Source: Bacillus sp. JCM 19041 (GTDB lineage Bacteria; Bacillota; Bacilli; Bacillales; Bacillaceae_D). Taken from it: DNA of 33,927 bases. Below, one piece after another: positions 26,985-33,569 of this stretch. The notes under the pieces were generated by a model. That model was not told where the DNA came from. It worked only from the letters and a program-made list of their open reading frames with translations, and made no database searches. The stretch lies in the NCBI GenBank assembly GCA_001310375.1, contig BAXC01000044.1:1-33927 (forward strand), given 5' to 3'. The position numbers were made by a program, and so were the translations under genes. Each line of letters begins with the position of its first letter. The first letter of the stretch is position 1.

Positions 26985-27305
26985 ATGAAAAAGATTCTTA
27001 TCTCATGTCTCGTTCTTATAATTGCAATTGCAAGCCTATACTTCTTTTCCCGCGAGACATTCGACCGTTTCAATCCATTAATTGCTGAAGAATATGTTTA
27101 TGTGGAGGTTCAGGATGAAGATGAACCTATAGATGATAACGGTAGATTTAAATATGACCTGAAAGGCGTTAACGAAAATAAAGAAACAAAACGAGTGGTA
27201 TTTAGCTCCAGCACGAGGCTCGAACCAGGAACATTCGTAAGAGTGCTCGCTAAAGGAACATACTCAAAAGAATATGAATTTATAAATGACGGTGAAATGC
27301 CGTAG
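26985..27305 (+). CDS. yxeA: YxeA-family (DUF1093) small exported protein
   Basis: This gene encodes a 106-residue protein with an N-terminal signal peptide or anchor (MKKILISCLVLIIAIASLYF) and a small beta-rich domain. It contains YVYVEVQDEDEP and the family-like YDLKGVNENKETKRVVFSS, consistent with DUF1093/YxeA, an OB-like fold. B. subtilis yxeA is the last gene of the yxdJKLM-yxeA locus, so its position here, 16 bases after the permease, supports the naming of the whole module. AAAGGAAG precedes the ATG. No lipobox Cys is present. Function is not established. A terminator follows. Confidence 0.85.
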   Translation: MKKILISCLVLIIAIASLYFFSRETFDRFNPLIAEEYVYVEVQDEDEPIDDNGRFKYDLKGVNENKETKRVVFSSSTRLEPGTFVRVLAKGTYSKEYEFINDGEMP

Positions 27306-27357
27306 CATAAAACTAGTTGAACAATAGAAAAAATTCTTTATTTCTGTGTTATTTAAA

Positions 27358-27392
27358 AAGAAGCGTGCTTAATTAACCACGCTTCTTTTCTT
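27358..27392 (+). terminator. Intrinsic terminator after yxeA
   Basis: AAGAAGCGTG (27358-27367) pairs perfectly with CACGCTTCTT (27378-27387) and is followed by TTCTT. It ends the ABC-transporter/yxeA transcript. Confidence 0.8.
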
Positions 27393-27884
27393 GCAACTTT
27401 AAATATGGACACGTTGCGCCTTCTTAATAATACCCACTTATAAAATGCCTCTTTTTTGATGAACCACTTAAGCTATTGGCCAGTACTGTTTTTGTCAGTA
27501 TTTCTAAGTATGGTTAATTTATATTACCACGACATAAGATAATAAAATTATATTGTTAATAGATTATGTAAAAGTAAACTGCACAGTAGAGGCATCAACA
27601 ATCCAGTTTTAATGGGCTTTACGGAAAAGTGAATCCGTGCAAAACCACTGACACCGAAATGGTAAGGTATTAAGTGGTAGAGATCAAAATAATGTAATTC
27701 TTAAACCTCAAAAGTACTGTCATACTAGACTTATTCTTAAATGGATTAGCAAGTCAAATTTTTTTGGAGAGGATTGCAAACCTTTATTGTATTAAAGCGA
27801 AACAGTTATAAAAAAAGAGCGTTTATTTGAACTGCACCTAATTGTTAATTGTGACGAACTCGTTTAGTTATTTATCCACAGTCA
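27393..27884. other. Non-coding stretch holding repeat copy D
   Basis: No gene is seen. Repeat copy D occupies 27596-27797. The region ends at the broken start of the VOC fragment. Confidence 0.5.
27596..27797 (+). repeat. Dispersed repeat copy D, micro-ORF decayed
   Basis: The left part CAACAATCCAGTTTTAATGG and GGGCTTTACGGAAAAGTGAA are nearly identical to copy C, with the hairpin ACGGA/TCCGT. The micro-ORF starts at ATG 27659 but meets TAA at 27671 after MVRY. TTGCAAACCTTTATTGTA lies at 27774-27791. The flanking parts are better kept than the coding core. Confidence 0.65.
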
Positions 27885-28067
27885 ATGATGAAAGGCTTCG
27901 AAAGTAGGAGAGCATCAAATGTATTTGAATGTGATAATGTATTTGAGACATATGAAGAGATGAAAGTTAATGGAATAGAATTTAAAGAAGAACCAAAAGA
28001 AATGCAATGGGGAACATACGTGCAATTCAGTGATGAAGACGGTAACGAATTCCTTTTAAAAGGGTAA
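27885..28067 (+). pseudogene. C-terminal fragment of a VOC-superfamily (glyoxalase/bleomycin-resistance-like) protein
   Basis: About 60 codons encode the end of a VOC protein: ETYEEMKVNGIEFKEEPKEM then WGTYVQFSDEDGNEFLL, the last beta-alpha-beta unit with its metal-ligand Glu position (GNEF). The N-terminal half, and so one metal site, is missing; no matching sequence lies just upstream, where repeat copy D ends 88 bases earlier. Probably a non-functional remnant. Confidence 0.75.
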
Positions 28068-28073
28068 ACAATA

Positions 28074-28113
28074 GACAGGCGAGTTCTTATAAGGAACTGT
28101 CTAATCTTTTTTT
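28074..28113 (+). terminator. Possible terminator after the VOC fragment
   Basis: GACAG (28074-28078) and AGTTC (28082-28086) pair with GAACT (28094-28098) and GTC (28099-28101), with a small internal bulge; seven Ts follow at 28107-28113. Confidence 0.5.
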
Positions 28114-28202
28114 ACTTAATTAATGGTTTACTAAAGTGTAAGGGAGTAATATAGTTCGGTTCTTTCTTGAAGTGTAGATGTTTGAAAAAACAAAACATTA
28201 AG

Positions 28203-28232
28203 CATCGGTCTTTTCATATGCCGATGTTTTCT
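28203..28232 (+). terminator. Possible terminator upstream of the SRPBCC gene
   Basis: CATCGG (28203-28208) pairs with CCGATG (28221-28226), then TTTTCTTT. The stem is short. It may separate the SRPBCC gene from upstream transcription. Confidence 0.4.
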
Positions 28233-28306
28233 TTCCTAACTAAAAGGAGTTCCTCTGATTAAAATAGAAATAATCATGAATACATTCAAATTCGAGGTGA
28301 TTTAAG

Positions 28307-28780
28307 TTGAAACAATGGATAAAGGAAGTTGAAATTGATGCTCCGATTGAATACGTATGGAACTTTTTAGAGGGACCACTGGAAAATATGCAAAGGATTA
28401 TGCCGGAAGTTCTGGAGAACAAACCAGTCAAAGTGACCGAAGAAGTGGTTGGAAGTGTATACCGTCAAAAATATAAAGAAGGTAAAAGAATTGAGGAATA
28501 CGATGTCGAAACGCTAGAATACTACAATACTCCTGACCAAAAGAACCTTAAAGTTGGTTTCACTTTAGCTAAGATGTTCGAAATTACCGCTAAGTATGAA
28601 TTAAGTAAAATCAACGAACAGAAAACTCGGTTTACATACACTTGCACCAATCGGCCATTAAAAGCGTTCCTCAAGATATTTTTATTTTTTGCAGGCGATA
28701 AAGTCGTCATTAAATTTTGTGAAAAAGTGAAAAAAGAGGCTGAGGCAGATTACCAAAAATCTGCTATGCTGGTAAAATAG
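28307..28780 (+). CDS. SRPBCC (START-like fold) family protein
   Basis: This gene encodes a 157-residue single-domain protein. It opens with IKEVEIDAPIEYVWNFL, the first strand and helix typical of SRPBCC ligand-binding proteins, and ends with a long amphipathic helix (KFCEKVKKEAEADYQKSAML). The middle alternates strands such as GSVYRQKYKEGKRIEEYDVE. The start is TTG at 28307 with GAGGTGA at 28294-28300. No signal peptide is present, so it is cytoplasmic. The ligand is unknown; family members bind hydrophobic small molecules or lipids. The gene is intact and stands alone. Confidence 0.78.
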   Translation: MKQWIKEVEIDAPIEYVWNFLEGPLENMQRIMPEVLENKPVKVTEEVVGSVYRQKYKEGKRIEEYDVETLEYYNTPDQKNLKVGFTLAKMFEITAKYELSKINEQKTRFTYTCTNRPLKAFLKIFLFFAGDKVVIKFCEKVKKEAEADYQKSAMLVK

Positions 28781-28978
28781 CTTCTGAACGTTTTGTAATT
28801 ATTGGGGGTTGTTAGCTTTGCATTTTCAATTCTCCAATGGATGTTTACTATGTATAATTTGATTCCTAATGTTTTCATCCATTAAATTCCCCTCTCCTTT
28901 ATTTGAAATTAATGTTAGCAATCCCAAGTTCAAAAGTGCAAGAATAAATAAGGTTGAGGAGGTAAGAGAGGCGCCGAA

Positions 28979-29100
28979 AATCCAGTATTGACGGGCTTTA
29001 CGGAAAAGTGAAATACGCGTACCACTGATACAGAAATGGTAAGGTGGGGTCAGCGGTCCAAGTCCGCTTGGAAGCTTATATAAGTACTATTACATAAAGG
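28979..29100 (+). repeat. Dispersed repeat copy E, truncated
   Basis: AATCCAGTATTGACGGGCTTTACGGAAAAGTGAA spans 28979-29012 and matches copies C and D. ACTGATACAGAAATGGTAAGG follows to 29044, and then the sequence diverges after the first codons of the micro-ORF (ATG 29036). AAGTACT near 29080-29090 is the last shared patch. The right-hand TTGCAAACC box is absent. Confidence 0.6.
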
Positions 29101-29335
29101 TTTCTCTGATGATGGAGAGGCTTATTTTTTATGTCGATTTTAAACTTGGAGTTGCAGAAACGTGATCACACGCTACTTTTTTTGGAGATATAAAGTATTA
29201 GTGAGAGGTTTCATCAAACCAAAATTAATTGAAAAGCAAGGATATTCTCATGCTTCTCTCAATCTATTAGTTGTTATATTTTAAAAATCTATAGTGGACT
29301 AAATGAAGGATAGTTGATTTTACTTCAACAAAAAA

Positions 29336-29353
29336 CCCCTATGATGATAGGGG
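29336..29353 (-). terminator. Terminator for the minus-strand acetyltransferase
   Basis: CCCCTAT (29336-29342) and ATAGGGG (29347-29353) form a perfect stem with a 4-base loop. Read on the minus strand it is followed by GTTTTTTG, a proper T-run. Confidence 0.75.
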
Positions 29354-29385
29354 ATGTAAATCAATCTTTTATAGTAGAACGTTAC

Positions 29386-29922
29386 TCATTCAGAAAAAGC
29401 TTTAGAGTAATGCACGGTGCCTTGAACATGGCTCAAGGCGTCTTTCGTTAATTCAATCGCCATAAAATTTTCATCTGGCACTTCAAACGGAGCTTGTACC
29501 TTCCATAAGCTGGCTCGTTTGAATCCGAATTTTGGGTAATAGTTTTGATGTCCCAATACGATGACTGATTGAAAGCCAACTTCTTCTGCTTTTTTTAAGG
29601 CAGACTGAATGAGGAGAGTACCAATACCTCCGTTTTGGCGCTGAGGTGTAACAGAAACAGGTGCAAGTGCCAACGAATTAATGGCTTTCTTATCATCTAC
29701 AATTGTTATTTTCGATAAAAGAATATGGCCAACAATTTCATTGTTTCTCTTATCTAGTGCAATTAAAGATAATTCAGGAATAAATGCATCTGATTCTCTA
29801 ATTTTATTCACTAAGTGATGCTCTAGCTTATCACTGTGTTCTTCATTTAAAAATGCTATTCTTACAACTTCTGTAATACTTTTTGTGTCTGAAGGATGTT
29901 CTTGTCTAATCAAAATGTCCAT
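29386..29922 (-). CDS. YhbS-type GNAT N-acetyltransferase
   Basis: This is an intact 178-residue GNAT enzyme. It opens MDILIRQEHPSDTKSI, has strand beta-4 with IVGHILLSKI, then LALAPVSVTPQRQNGGIGTL carrying the acetyl-CoA pyrophosphate loop (QRQNGGIG), and ends with HQNYYPKFGFKRA, the signature of the YhbS family (predicted acetyltransferases of about 170 residues). The protein substrate or small-molecule acceptor is unknown. A terminator at 29336-29353 serves it. No partner gene shares its transcript. Confidence 0.85.
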   Translation of the reverse strand: MDILIRQEHPSDTKSITEVVRIAFLNEEHSDKLEHHLVNKIRESDAFIPELSLIALDKRNNEIVGHILLSKITIVDDKKAINSLALAPVSVTPQRQNGGIGTLLIQSALKKAEEVGFQSVIVLGHQNYYPKFGFKRASLWKVQAPFEVPDENFMAIELTKDALSHVQGTVHYSKAFSE

Positions 29923-30273
29923 GTTTATACTCCTGTTCTATAAACGAAAATGTACATTCACATTTAAAATACCCTTATTAAGAATGTGTACACACTAATA
30001 AGAGATAATCGTTAAAATTAAGGGTTGTATTAGTTAAATAAAAGTAACTCTTGTGCATTATTTCTCCATCAGATTGTTCCAGGTTGCTTGTCACTGGTTA
30101 AAAAGAGAATACTTATCGTTTATAATCCGGTAGAGAACAACAGTTACTCTTTACTTTTAAATAAAAGATATAGTCAATTATATTCATAGTTTAGTAGTTT
30201 GGGAGTTTCGGTAAAGAGAATTCCAAAATGATTGTTCCATGTTTTGAATGAGGAGGAGACAGGTATCGTAATT
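29923..30273. other. Intergenic stretch between two minus-strand acetyltransferase genes
   Basis: It is AT-rich with no open frame of interest and no repeat copy. I see no reliable signal other than upstream sequence of the 29386-29922 gene. Confidence 0.5.
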
Positions 30274-30819
30274 TTATTTGTTGATTTGTTTGGGTTGCAA
30301 TTGTTTTAGAAAATACAAGGTTAAATCATCATCATTGAAACAGTCTGTATACTGTTCTAATTGCTTCCCTTTATACCAAACTCCAGAACCGTCTGGAAGA
30401 TATCCTCTTTTTACATACATTCTTTGGGCAGTGCCATATCCGTAATGTAGTCCTACCGATAATGAAACAAAGCTGCTTTTCTCTCTTGCCAGGTTTTCTG
30501 CAACGTCCATCATCTTATTCCCAATACCATTTTTTTGATAGGCAATAAGCACGTTTAAGTCAACAATCTCTGGTATATCTTTAATTGCAAAAGGCCCGAT
30601 ATTCGTATTTGGGAGCAATGTAACGTATCCAGCAACTTTTTTGTTCATTTCAGCTACAATGACGGATCTTTTATTCTGTTCTTGTTCGTTATAGTAGGTA
30701 GTAAACAATTCAACGGGTTTATGCCAACTCTGTTCTGCAAACCCGTTAACAAAGCATTCTATATCGGTTTTAATCATAGAACGAATAATTACTTGTTCAT
30801 TTTGGTTATGATAGATCAT
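30274..30819 (-). CDS. GNAT family N-acetyltransferase
   Basis: This is an intact 181-residue GNAT protein. VIIRSMIKTDIECFVNGFAE forms the first strand and helix, KKVAGYVTLLPN is strand beta-4, and the acetyl-CoA loop is YQKNGIGNKMMD. LSVGLHYGYGTAQRMYVKRG is the C-terminal segment, with the YxKxGY-like turn common in GNATs acting on small molecules. The start is the ATG at 30819, with GGAGAAAG upstream on the minus strand. The substrate is unknown. It differs clearly from the YhbS-type neighbour, so the pair is not a recent duplication. Confidence 0.82.
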   Translation of the reverse strand: MIYHNQNEQVIIRSMIKTDIECFVNGFAEQSWHKPVELFTTYYNEQEQNKRSVIVAEMNKKVAGYVTLLPNTNIGPFAIKDIPEIVDLNVLIAYQKNGIGNKMMDVAENLAREKSSFVSLSVGLHYGYGTAQRMYVKRGYLPDGSGVWYKGKQLEQYTDCFNDDDLTLYFLKQLQPKQINK

Positions 30820-31194
30820 TTTACTTTCTCCTTTAATTATCCATTGATAAACTTTTTTAGCACGTATTGAAAAATCATGCTATAAAGTAAGACTTCTAGA
30901 CTCACTGCTTACTCTCCTACTTACAGTTCTTGTTTTCTGCGTATAGTCATAATTATGAATAAACGATGACAATCTGCAATTGTAAACGTTTTTAGTTTTT
31001 AAATTTACAATTCATCCACACTCCTTTTACAAAAGGTTAGTATTCTTGGAATAAGAAACGGTCAATCAAACATGTTTCAATAAATTAAGAGGGTAGATGA
31101 TTTGAGGTGGAGGGGCGTTAGTGCAACTGGAGTGTAGAGGTAATGTTATAGCATTAATGCAGTCTTGCAATAAAACATTTACGGAAGGAATCCC
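30820..31194. other. Intergenic stretch, nothing recognised
   Basis: No gene, repeat copy or clear regulatory site is seen. The first bases serve as leader for the minus-strand acetyltransferase gene. Confidence 0.45.
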
Positions 31195-31533
31195 TTTTAC
31201 TAGGGGATTTATTGGGCATATTTACAATTGTTAATTTGTTTGGCTTGCAGTTCTTATTGCTTTGACTGCATTCTTTGTTGCATCTGAATTTGCGATCAGG
31301 TTCGGGGCACACAATTAGTACCGCATATTGAAGGTGGAAGTAAACGTGCAATTGCAGCTAATAACTCTGCCAAAAGCATCCTTTCCGTTATAAGAGAAGA
31401 AAAGTACACACGCTATCCTGTAATTGATGGCGATAAAGATACTGTACTTGGTATTTTAAATTTGAAGGGTATCAAATCAAGAAATTGATGTGTTCATTAC
31501 CCCAGAAGAACAAGACGCAGCTGAATTTAAGTA
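31195..31533 (+). pseudogene. Remnant of a CorC/TlyC (hemolysin C) family gene with internal deletion
   Basis: Two pieces of a UPF0053/CorC-family membrane protein are visible. WLAVLIALTAFFVASEFAIR (about 31230-31290) is the first membrane helix with the family SEFAI motif. REEKYTRYPVIDGDKDTVLG (about 31396-31455) is part of a CBS domain. About 200 codons between them are gone, and the frame stops at 31491 or shifts to the last codons ending at 31533. No intact product is possible. A strong terminator (31543-31575) remains. Confidence 0.75.
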
Positions 31534-31542
31534 AAAATAACA

Positions 31543-31575
31543 AGCTGCCAATGGTTAACCATTGGCAGCTTTTTT
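31543..31575 (+). terminator. Intrinsic terminator after the CorC/TlyC remnant
   Basis: AGCTGCCAATGG (31543-31554) pairs perfectly with CCATTGGCAGCT (31559-31570), with loop TTAA and a T-run to 31575. It isolates the following DedA gene. Confidence 0.88.
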
Positions 31576-31601
31576 AAACTAGAATAGGGGTTGTGACATA
31601 A

Positions 31602-32216
31602 ATGGTTGACTTCATTATGCCTATTGTTGAGTTTTTAAAAGGATTTTCCTATTTAGGAATATTAATTGCTTTATGTTTTGAGTTTATACCTGCAGAAATT
31701 GTTCTGCCTTTGGCTGGCTATTGGGTTTATGAAGGAGATTTTAATTATTATTTAGTTGTGCTTGCAGGATCAATTGGGGGAACGATTGGCCCGATCACAT
31801 TGTATTGTTTAGGTAAATATGGTGGACGTCCGTTGGTGTTTCGTTACGGAAAATATTTTCTGGTGTCTCAAAAGCAAGTTGATGCAGCCGATCGTTTTTT
31901 TGCGAAGTATGGGCCTGGTGTAGCGTTTTTTGGTCGTTTTCTTCCTATTGTGAGAACGGCTATTTCAGTTCCTTGTGGCATGGGGAACATGAATTTGATG
32001 AAGTTCTCTCTTTATACGTTTTTTGCAATGCTGCCCATTACCGCTGCATACGTGTACATTGGATTTAGTTTAGGAGAGCATTGGGAAGAAGCTGGGTCTT
32101 TATTTAATCAATATATGCAACCGGTTGTGTTTGTTATTTTAGCCGTTGCTACTGCGTTTTTGATATACAAGCTCTTGACAAAATATGCTGGTAAAGGAAA
32201 CTCTAAGCAGGGTTAA
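31602..32216 (+). CDS. DedA-family membrane protein
   Basis: This gene encodes a 204-residue polytopic membrane protein of the DedA/VTT family. In Bacillus and other bacteria some DedA proteins recycle undecaprenyl phosphate or flip phospholipids; which applies here is unknown. Diagnostic features are the FEFIPAEIVLPLAGY re-entrant segment (about residues 26-40), with its acidic residue, and the FFGRFLPIVRTAISVPCG motif (about 109-126), with the conserved Arg pair. Additional helices lie at about 52-70, 135-155 and 170-190. The ATG at 31602 is preceded by AGGGGTTG. It is a single-gene unit between two strong terminators and is intact. Confidence 0.9.
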   Translation: MVDFIMPIVEFLKGFSYLGILIALCFEFIPAEIVLPLAGYWVYEGDFNYYLVVLAGSIGGTIGPITLYCLGKYGGRPLVFRYGKYFLVSQKQVDAADRFFAKYGPGVAFFGRFLPIVRTAISVPCGMGNMNLMKFSLYTFFAMLPITAAYVYIGFSLGEHWEEAGSLFNQYMQPVVFVILAVATAFLIYKLLTKYAGKGNSKQG

Positions 32217-32231
32217 TCGTTAGTGTTCATA

Positions 32232-32270
32232 AAGAAGGTTCACATTCATGGATGTGAACCTTCTTTTTAA
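32232..32270 (+). terminator. Intrinsic terminator after the DedA gene
   Basis: AAGAAGGTTCACAT (32232-32245) pairs perfectly with ATGTGAACCTTCTT (32252-32265), with a 6-base loop and T-run. Confidence 0.9.
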
Positions 32271-32333
32271 TTAGTACATAGAATATCGATCCTTTGCCCA
32301 AGCTATGGTAAGACCTTGGAAAGGATGGAGCTT

Positions 32334-33110
32334 ATGAGAAAAAAAGGAATACTTATAGTTGTTGTAGTTATTTTATTTTGTGCTCTCGGTTTAAGAACGA
32401 TGAAAGTTGATGCGCAAGGAGGGAGAGACGAGAGGGATCGTCAAACTGTACCTTTGCCGACTTTACAAACTGAATTTCCAGGAGTTGTTTTTGTAAAAGG
32501 TGATTCTTCAAGTAATCAAATCGCTTTGACGTTTGACGACGGTCCCGATCCTCGTTTCACAGGACAAGTATTAGATAAACTTGAAGCGCATAACGTGCCG
32601 GCAACGTTTTTTGTCTTAGGCAAAAGAGTTACTGCAAATCCAGATTTATTGAGACGAGTAAATGACGCAGGGCATGAGATTGGTAACCATACATATTCTC
32701 ATCTGAATTTAGCGGAAGCAAACATTACTCAACTTGAGCAGGAATTGACTGAGTCAGGAGATGCTGTAGAGGCAATTACAGGCTATCGTCCGAGCCTATT
32801 CCGGCCTCCATATGGATTTATTACGAGAGAACAAGTAGAACGACTAGCAGACCTTAATTATTCTGTCATTGGTTGGGATGTTGACCCTCTTGATTGGGAC
32901 GGAACCCCTGCTGGAGAGGTGGCACAAACTGTTCTTCAAGAAGCAGGAGCAGGCAGTATAATTCTTTTACATGATGGAGGGGATATTGATACTGAGAATC
33001 CAGAGATTTATTCTGCCGATGCATTAGATGAGATTATTCCAGCACTCCAAAACCAGGGATACAAATTTGTAACGGTGTCTGAACTTCTTGGAGTTCCTAG
33101 ATCAGAATGA
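32334..33110 (+). CDS. Polysaccharide deacetylase (NodB/CE4), secreted
   Basis: This gene encodes a 258-residue carbohydrate esterase family 4 protein that removes N-acetyl groups from peptidoglycan or chitin-like polymers. It starts at ATG 32334, with AAGGA about 8 bases upstream; in-frame TTG 32316 and ATG 32325 are less well placed. An N-terminal signal peptide (residues 1-28, ending near VDAQG) suggests export. All five CE4 motifs are present: TFDDGPD (motif 1, catalytic base Asp and metal Asp), HTYSH (metal His pair), RPPYG (motif 3), DPLDW (motif 4) and LLHDG (motif 5). It forms its own transcription unit ending at 33117-33160. The substrate is inferred. Confidence 0.92.
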   Translation: MRKKGILIVVVVILFCALGLRTMKVDAQGGRDERDRQTVPLPTLQTEFPGVVFVKGDSSSNQIALTFDDGPDPRFTGQVLDKLEAHNVPATFFVLGKRVTANPDLLRRVNDAGHEIGNHTYSHLNLAEANITQLEQELTESGDAVEAITGYRPSLFRPPYGFITREQVERLADLNYSVIGWDVDPLDWDGTPAGEVAQTVLQEAGAGSIILLHDGGDIDTENPEIYSADALDEIIPALQNQGYKFVTVSELLGVPRSE

Positions 33111-33116
33111 GATGAT

Positions 33117-33156
33117 AGACCGGTAGTATTAGCTGCTGGTCTTCATTTTTGGACCA
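33117..33156 (+). terminator. Probable terminator after the deacetylase gene
   Basis: AGACCGGTAG near 33117-33126 pairs with CTGCTGGTCT near 33135-33144 using two G-T pairs, followed by TCATTTTT. Confidence 0.6.
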
Positions 33157-33188
33157 TGAACCATAAAATGTTTCATTAAATTAAACTG

Positions 33189-33240
33189 TTTACAGAATAA
33201 TATGATATGTTATACTCCTATATAACCACTTGGTTATATA
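33189..33240 (+). promoter_or_regulatory. Promoter with overlapping palindromic operator of the ArsR-type gene
   Basis: TTTACA (33189-33194) and TATACT (33211-33216) are separated by 16 bases, a plausible sigma-A promoter. Directly downstream is a perfect palindrome: TATATAACCA (33219-33228), two bases, TGGTTATATA (33231-33240). It covers the expected transcription start and precedes the GGAGG ribosome binding site (33242-33246). This is a classic layout for autorepression by the ArsR-type protein encoded next. Confidence 0.75.
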
Positions 33241-33251
33241 CGGAGGTTTGT

Positions 33252-33569
33252 ATGGCTGATTTCTATAGGGCAATTGCCGATTCTACCAGACGGCAGATTT
33301 TATATATGACATCTAAGCGAGAATACACACAATCAGAGCTGGTGAATTATTTTGCGGTTTCCCAGCCCGCTGTAAAAAAACATCTTGATATGTTAGTGCA
33401 TGAGGAATTGTTAGCAGAGAGGAAGGAGGGACGGTATCGATTTTATCGGTTAAATGTGGACGTGTATGAGCGGGAAATGAACCTTGTAACAAATGATTTA
33501 AACCGTGTACTTGACCATAAGCTCAATCGATTAAAGCAGTATATAGAGGAGGAGGGGGAAAATGGATAA
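33252..33569 (+). CDS. ArsR-family winged-helix repressor
   Basis: This gene encodes a 105-residue DNA-binding protein. The winged helix-turn-helix is typical: ADSTRRQILYMTSKREYTQS (first helices), then the recognition helix in VSQPAVKKHLDMLVHEEL and the wing ERKEGRYRFYRL. No Cys cluster for metal binding (ELCVCDL-type) is present, so it is probably of the SdpR-like subgroup rather than a metal sensor. The start is ATG 33252 with GGAGG upstream. Its stop (33567-33569) overlaps the start of the next gene by eight bases, so the two are translationally coupled. The palindrome at 33219-33240 is its probable operator. Confidence 0.87.
   Translation: MADFYRAIADSTRRQILYMTSKREYTQSELVNYFAVSQPAVKKHLDMLVHEELLAERKEGRYRFYRLNVDVYEREMNLVTNDLNRVLDHKLNRLKQYIEEEGENG

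Larger units (their letters stand above)
28781..29385. other. Non-coding stretch holding repeat copy E
   Basis: No gene is seen. Repeat copy E lies at 28979-29100. A short open stretch near 29205-29283 ends KLIEKQGYSHASLNLLVVIF but has no start or ribosome binding site; it may be the tail of a lost gene. Confidence 0.5.

Noticed and set aside
29205-29283. Short frame ending KLIEKQGYSHASLNLLVVIF
   Set aside because: It has no start codon or ribosome binding site and no recognised family; at most it is a gene tail.
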